NCBI GenBank assembly: GCA_013400115.1
Contig: VXBP01000285.1
Coordinates: 879,204 to 943,203, forward strand
Source: Rhinopomastus cyanomelas
Taxonomy: Eukaryota; Chordata; Aves; Bucerotiformes; Rhinopomastidae
Direction: 5' to 3'
DNA: 64,000 nt
The notes beneath the pieces were generated by a model that was not told the origin of the DNA, searched no databases, and saw nothing but the letters and a program-made list of their open reading frames with translations. The position numbers and the translations under genes were made by a program. Positions 60,001-64,000 of this stretch are shown one piece after another; positions within the stretch are counted from its first letter, which is position 1, and every line of letters starts with the position of its first letter.

Positions 60001-63000
60001 CTGGGTGGCAGCCTGTCAGCTGAAGTCTTTCTGAAAATTGACATAACTTTTGTAATCTCTGACATGGGAGATGAATCTGTTAAAAAATGCTTGGGTAACG
60101 CTGTTATGATTTGTGGTGAGATGAGTGGCTTTGTAAAAGGGCTTCTGCAATCAGTTGAGCAGATTAACACCTAGACAGTGGGGAAGTGTGGGTCATCTTT
60201 CCCCTGTGAAGGAAGTGAGAGGATATTTAACCAATCTGATCATGGGATTTTTCCCAAGAAAGCCAAAAGTCCTCTTACGGAAGTCTAACTTCGTTGCTCT
60301 GAATTTTGCCCTCTTTTGTTTTTAATTGGTTCCGTAATCTGTTTACAGAACAATGAGGTTGTGTTTGTAAAAGCAGATCCAGGTCTGTTGAAGCAGAGCA
60401 GGAGCCTCATAGCCTGTCTTTGCTATGGGTCACAAGAACTTTTCTAAACAAACAAGTGGGACACAGTATAACACAGAAGCTGCAGGGTGGGACAGAGATG
60501 TGCAGCTGTGTGCTACCCCCTGGCCAGTATCAGATTTGAAGGCCCCTGTCTGTGACATCAAGCCTGCTGCTGTAGTCCAGGCTCTACAGGTTCCCCATAC
60601 CAGTGCTGAGTGATGAGTTTGCAGGTGCTTTGTTCTATGCTTAAACCTCACAGGTGTAGTTGCCCAAGCTTGAAGTTCCTTTCAGAGCACTAGCAGAATG
60701 CATTGGGTGCCTTTTCTGAGGGGTGAGCTCTACAGCTGGGACAGATTCTGGTGATACTTTGCTAAGACTGTACATGTGTTGCTGCGAGACAGTCTTCTGT
60801 GTCAAGGGACAATTCTGCCTTGGTTACAGCACGCATCTGGGAGCTTGTTGCTTTGATTAATCAACGTATTTGTTCCCAGGTCTTAGCAGGATTGTGTATT
60901 CAGACAAACCTGATTTGCCAGGCAGTAAATTCAGGCTCTTATTTCACTGCTATTCAGGTGTGTTGTCACCTGAGTTTTTCCTTTAATTAATATATACAAT
61001 TTTCTTTCTCCTTTGCAATAAGGAACATTCAAGTTCGGTAACCCTACATACAGGGTTAGTGTGTCTGTGCCTTCAGATATGTCGATACAAAGCTAAAACT
61101 GAGATAAAGTATTTTAGGTTGGACTTCATAATCTTACAGGTCTTTCCAGCCTCAGTAATTCTGTGATTCTGAGCCTGGTTGCTGAGAACCCAGGCAAATC
61201 CAGCCCTTGCCTGTGGGAACATCACACCGTGCTTCAATTCTTCAAAAGCAGAAGAGGCTTTTTAAACATCTTAATATCTTTCAGCCTAATATTTCTAGGT
61301 AAAAAGAAATTCCAGCCAACCTATTTTTCGCTTGGCTAGGAAAATCCTGTTTCTGTTGGTAGTTTTGTATCTTCAGGCACTCAAACCGAGGATTTAGCAC
61401 AAAACCAACCAAATCTGTACTGATTTACTTGTATAAAAGACAGGTCTGGAGAAGTGTTGAGCAATAAAGGGGCCTTGCTCTCTGCTGCGAAACCATTCAT
61501 ATGTATGGCACTATTCATATTAAAACATGTGCCTAAGTGCTTTGTCGAGGTAAAGCCTAAATCTGAATATTTCTTTTGATAACCAGATACGTCCTTCCAA
61601 TTGAGATTCAAATGATGGGACAAAAGATGTCTGAGGGCAATTCCCAGGTCATTTCCTGCAAAAAGCTTCATGCCCTTGTTTGCCATGCATTGCAGAAAAG
61701 GCTGAAAGTCCTCTGATCCTGATGCATGACAATCTCTGAGCTTAAAGCTAAAACAGAACATCTGTCTTGCCTGCGTTCTGTGTAACGGGGAGCAGAGCAT
61801 TTTGGCACTAAATTAGTGAGCCCAGTAATTTGAATTTGTTTGCATCTTGTTTTCTTTGCAGTAACTTAAATCTTAATGTCTTCTAGGCACTTTGCAGGCC
61901 ACTCGGGCTTTGATGGTGTCTTCTATAGTCGTGGGATTTATAGCTATATTTGTTGCTGTGATTGGCATGAAATGCATGAAGTGCATGGAGGATGACCAGG
62001 TAAAGAAGATGAGGATGGCTGTCTTCGGTGGTGTGATCTTCATCATTTCAGGTTGGTAACACATCTGCATAAGGTGTGAGAGAAGGGGGGAAAGGATGTG
62101 CTGTCATTGCTCTGTGAGCACTTTGGGGTTGGAATTCCCTATTGGACTTTGGTACAGTAGCTGCTGGCTATCTGAAATATTAGCTGGGTCTCTGGCACTA
62201 GCATTATACCTTATTCTGTACATAGACTGCATGGCTTCCATCTCTTAGCAGAGCTGAATTTGACCTATATGCCCTGCTTCAGTGAAAGGCTGTCAGCAGT
62301 CCTGGTTTTGGTGTGATGCAGCTGCGGGTGACCTCTAATCTGTTCTGAATTTCTCTCCCAAGAGGTGCCAACAGCTCAAAACTTCTTTGGATAGAAGCAT
62401 CACCAAGGGTGCAGATGCTGCTGTGCACTTTTTGAGTGATTTTGTCCATTTTTTTTCTTAGTAAGTAATGACATTGTGTTCCTCTCATGTGCAGGTTTGG
62501 CAGCACTGGTTGCCACGTCATGGTATGGAAACAGAGTGGCTCGGGCCTTTTATGACCCCTTCACCCCTGTCAACACCAGGTACTCACTCAGTTGATGACA
62601 AAATATTCTCAGGGTTTAGTTTTGAGTAACACAGAAGAAAATGGAATTTTCTGAGCTAGTTGGGTTGACTTCGAACTGTCAAAAAGAGCATTAAGACCAA
62701 ATACTATCCACGTGGCTCATAAGTTTTGGGTTTGTTTATTTTTTAAAGGCAGCTTCACTGCAAGACACCTCACTGATATGACTTGTGCATTTTTCCTACG
62801 CTAAATGCTCTAAGGCTGGTTTGTGCAGAGCTTTGCCCTGCTGAACTGTGTAGGATGAGCTGATAGTCTGGACCAATCCAGCACAGAAATCCTTTCAGGG
62901 TCTCTGTCTGATCTGAAATGCTGCCTTACCAGGAAGCTACTGCCATCTCAATTTCAGCTGTCTTCATTGTCTGAACATAACACTGTGATTCAATACTTGT

Positions 63001-63193
63001 GGCGTTCACTTTTTCTTCTTTTTCCCCTAGATTTGAGTTTGGATCAGCTCTCTTCATAGGCTGGGCAGCTGCTTCTCTGGCCATTATAGGGGGATCCTTC
63101 CTCTGCTGCTCATGTCCACGGAGAGAAACTTCATATCCACCCAGCCGAGGCTATCCAAAAAATGCCCCTTCCACAGGGAAGGATTATGTATAA
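53849..63193 (+). CDS. CLDN1: Claudin-1 (four coding exons, complete)
   Basis: Exons 53849-54071, 61887-62051, 62495-62579 and 63031-63193 join to 636 nt and 211 residues, the same length as human claudin-1. It is a barrier-forming tight-junction protein of epithelia. There are four membrane spans at about 8-28, 82-102, 117-137 and 164-184. The first loop keeps Trp30, GLW at 49-51, Cys54 and Cys64, the claudin signature. The second loop is NRVARAFYDPFTPVN. Membrane-proximal cysteine pairs (Cys104/Cys107 and the CCSC after span 4) are likely palmitoylation sites. The tail ends KDYV, the PDZ ligand for ZO-1, -2 and -3. The start has a good context (G at -3 and +4) and matches the family. Downstream of CLDN16 and in divergent orientation, as in other amniotes. 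Confidence 0.98.
55021..55034 (+). repeat. A14 homopolymer
   Basis: An uninterrupted run of 14 A in CLDN1 intron 1. No retroposon body precedes it that I can recognise. Confidence 0.9.
61110..61172 (+). mobile_element. CR1 3' terminal remnant
   Basis: TTTTAGGTTGGACTTCATAA, then ACAGGTCTTTCCAGCCTCAG and TAATTCTGTGATTCTGA, the last 60 bp or so of a CR1 3' UTR. It is an old, heavily truncated copy in CLDN1 intron 1. Confidence 0.8.
61887..62051 (+). CDS. CLDN1: CLDN1 exon 2
   Basis: 165 nt, residues 75-129 plus one base of Gly130. It encodes TLQATRALMVSSIVVGF, the MKCMKCMEDDQV loop and most of span 3. The acceptor is TGTCTTCTAG and the donor TCAG|GTTGGT. Confidence 0.97.
62495..62579 (+). CDS. 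CLDN1: CLDN1 exon 3
   Basis: 85 nt, completing Gly130 and running LAALVATSWYGNR to FTPVNT plus two bases of Arg158. It covers the end of span 3 and the second loop. The acceptor is TCTCATGTGCAG and the donor CCAG|GTACTC. Confidence 0.97.
63031..63193 (+). CDS. CLDN1: CLDN1 exon 4 (span 4, tail, stop)
   Basis: 163 nt. It encodes FEFGSALFIGWAAASLAIIG to STGKDYV and TAA at 63,191-63,193. The acceptor is CTTTTTCCCCTAG. Confidence 0.97.
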
Positions 63194-64000
63194 TGAAACA
63201 AAGAAGAGGAGCCACCAGCACTGGTAGCTAAAGCATTTTGGAGAGGACACTACAATGCCACTGTCCTGAGCAGAGTTTTCAGACTCTAGGTTCTGCCTTC
63301 CTCTTCTCCCCAAAAATGTGTATATTTTTGTAATCCTCTTTGCTACTGGACATAACTTCCCCTTTCTCTCCCAACCCATGGAGGAAGGCTAGCCTAGGTT
63401 TGTAGGTATTGCCACTGGAAAGATGAAACCTCCAAGCTTGGGTTAAGTTTAGTATTTGGGAGCAAAAGGGAAAAATGATACCTTTTTTTAGATGGATGTT
63501 GGTGCTTTTATAGTTGTTTTTTTAAAAAATAGATGTTAACAATTCAGTCCCATATCCCATTAAGTTAGAGCCCAGTGTGGTGTGTATAGACACTAAAGGA
63601 ACATATATACAAAGTGATGAAGCCAATAGCTTAAGGGGAAACATAATTTTAAGGAAAAGACTTTCCATGTAGGAATGTTTGTGAAGAGATCTAAAATGCT
63701 TTTGTGTTGTTTAATTGGTGCCATCTTGGGCACCCTCTCCTGTGCTGTTTGGCATTGGAAAATGGTCGAACAATCACATCGCTGTGCCTTAACAAATGGG
63801 AACCTGTAACTGCCCGTGTGCGTGCTGTTGGCTCTCGGAAGATGCTGAGCAAAGGCTTGACTGTCACCTCAGCCTTTGTGCCAAGGTCTTGTAAGTCACT
63901 TGAGCCCAAGCAAAAGGCTCTATAGTTGTGGCTGCAGAGGTTAACAGATGGCGGAAGCAGCTGCAGGTTTCTCTGGTGCTGGGGAAGAGCTAAAGACAAA
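63194..64000 (+). other. CLDN1: CLDN1 3' UTR (continues past window)
   Basis: 807 bp after the stop with no AATAAA or ATTAAA on the plus strand that I can find, so the transcript very probably extends beyond the right edge. Mammalian CLDN1 has a 3' UTR of a few kilobases. The open frames here are not coding. Confidence 0.7.

Larger units (their letters stand above)
54072..61886 (+). other. CLDN1: CLDN1 intron 1
   Basis: 7.8 kb. The first 600 bp are still CpG-rich. It contains an A14 run at 55,021-55,034 and a short CR1 3' remnant near 61,110. A weak MIR-like string (TTGCTTAAGGTCACACC) lies near 54,324. No other exon was recognised. Introns 2 (443 bp) and 3 (451 bp) are plain. Confidence 0.7.

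Noticed and set aside
1..64000. Bacterial-style systems (operons, CRISPR, phage, toxin-antitoxin) or endogenous retrovirus
   Set aside because: No ribosome-binding-site-led gene runs, no spaced repeat arrays, no LTR pairs and no gag/pol/env-like frames were seen. The window is ordinary avian chromosomal DNA.

Overview
This window is nuclear DNA from a bird. It carries many CR1 LINE fragments with the avian 3' signature (a tail ending in ATTCTGTGATTCT repeats), short introns, and an ordered TMEM207 / CLDN16 / CLDN1 gene trio. All three genes are split by introns. Assembled from splice sites and reading phase, they give complete proteins of 149, 237 and 211 residues. The species cannot be fixed from the sequence. 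Several CR1 copies with nearly the same 3' tail suggest a lineage with a substantial CR1 expansion.

Layout: positions 1-19,200 are gene-poor and AT-rich, with CR1 remnants and, at 18.3-18.6 kb, a tandem duplication that includes a CR1 end. TMEM207 (+, 19,206-23,134) has five coding exons, two of them only 38 and 45 nt. Positions 23.3-31.9 kb hold two more CR1 fragments and no gene. CLDN16 (-, 38,802 down to 31,957) has five coding exons. Positions 38.8-53.5 kb are intergenic: a reverse CR1 with a frameshifted ORF, two ancient MIR-like traces counting one inside CLDN16, and a CR1 cluster at 45.9-48.2 kb. One CR1 in that cluster is interrupted by a short element with a tRNA-like 5' half and a CR1-like 3' half. 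CLDN1 (+, 53,849-63,193) starts in a TATA-containing CpG island. Its 3' UTR runs off the right edge.

TMEM207 and CLDN16 converge, and CLDN16 and CLDN1 diverge. This is the mirror image of the mammalian arrangement (CLDN1, CLDN16, TMEM207, then IL1RAP), so IL1RAP is expected to the left and P3H2 to the right, but neither is visible. CLDN1 and CLDN16 are four-pass tight-junction proteins with PDZ-binding C-termini: a barrier claudin and a divalent-cation channel claudin. TMEM207 is a small single-pass protein with a PPxY motif.

I found no operon, CRISPR array, rRNA gene, functional tRNA gene or new multi-gene system. The most unusual item is the tRNA/CR1 composite element at about 45,991-46,181.
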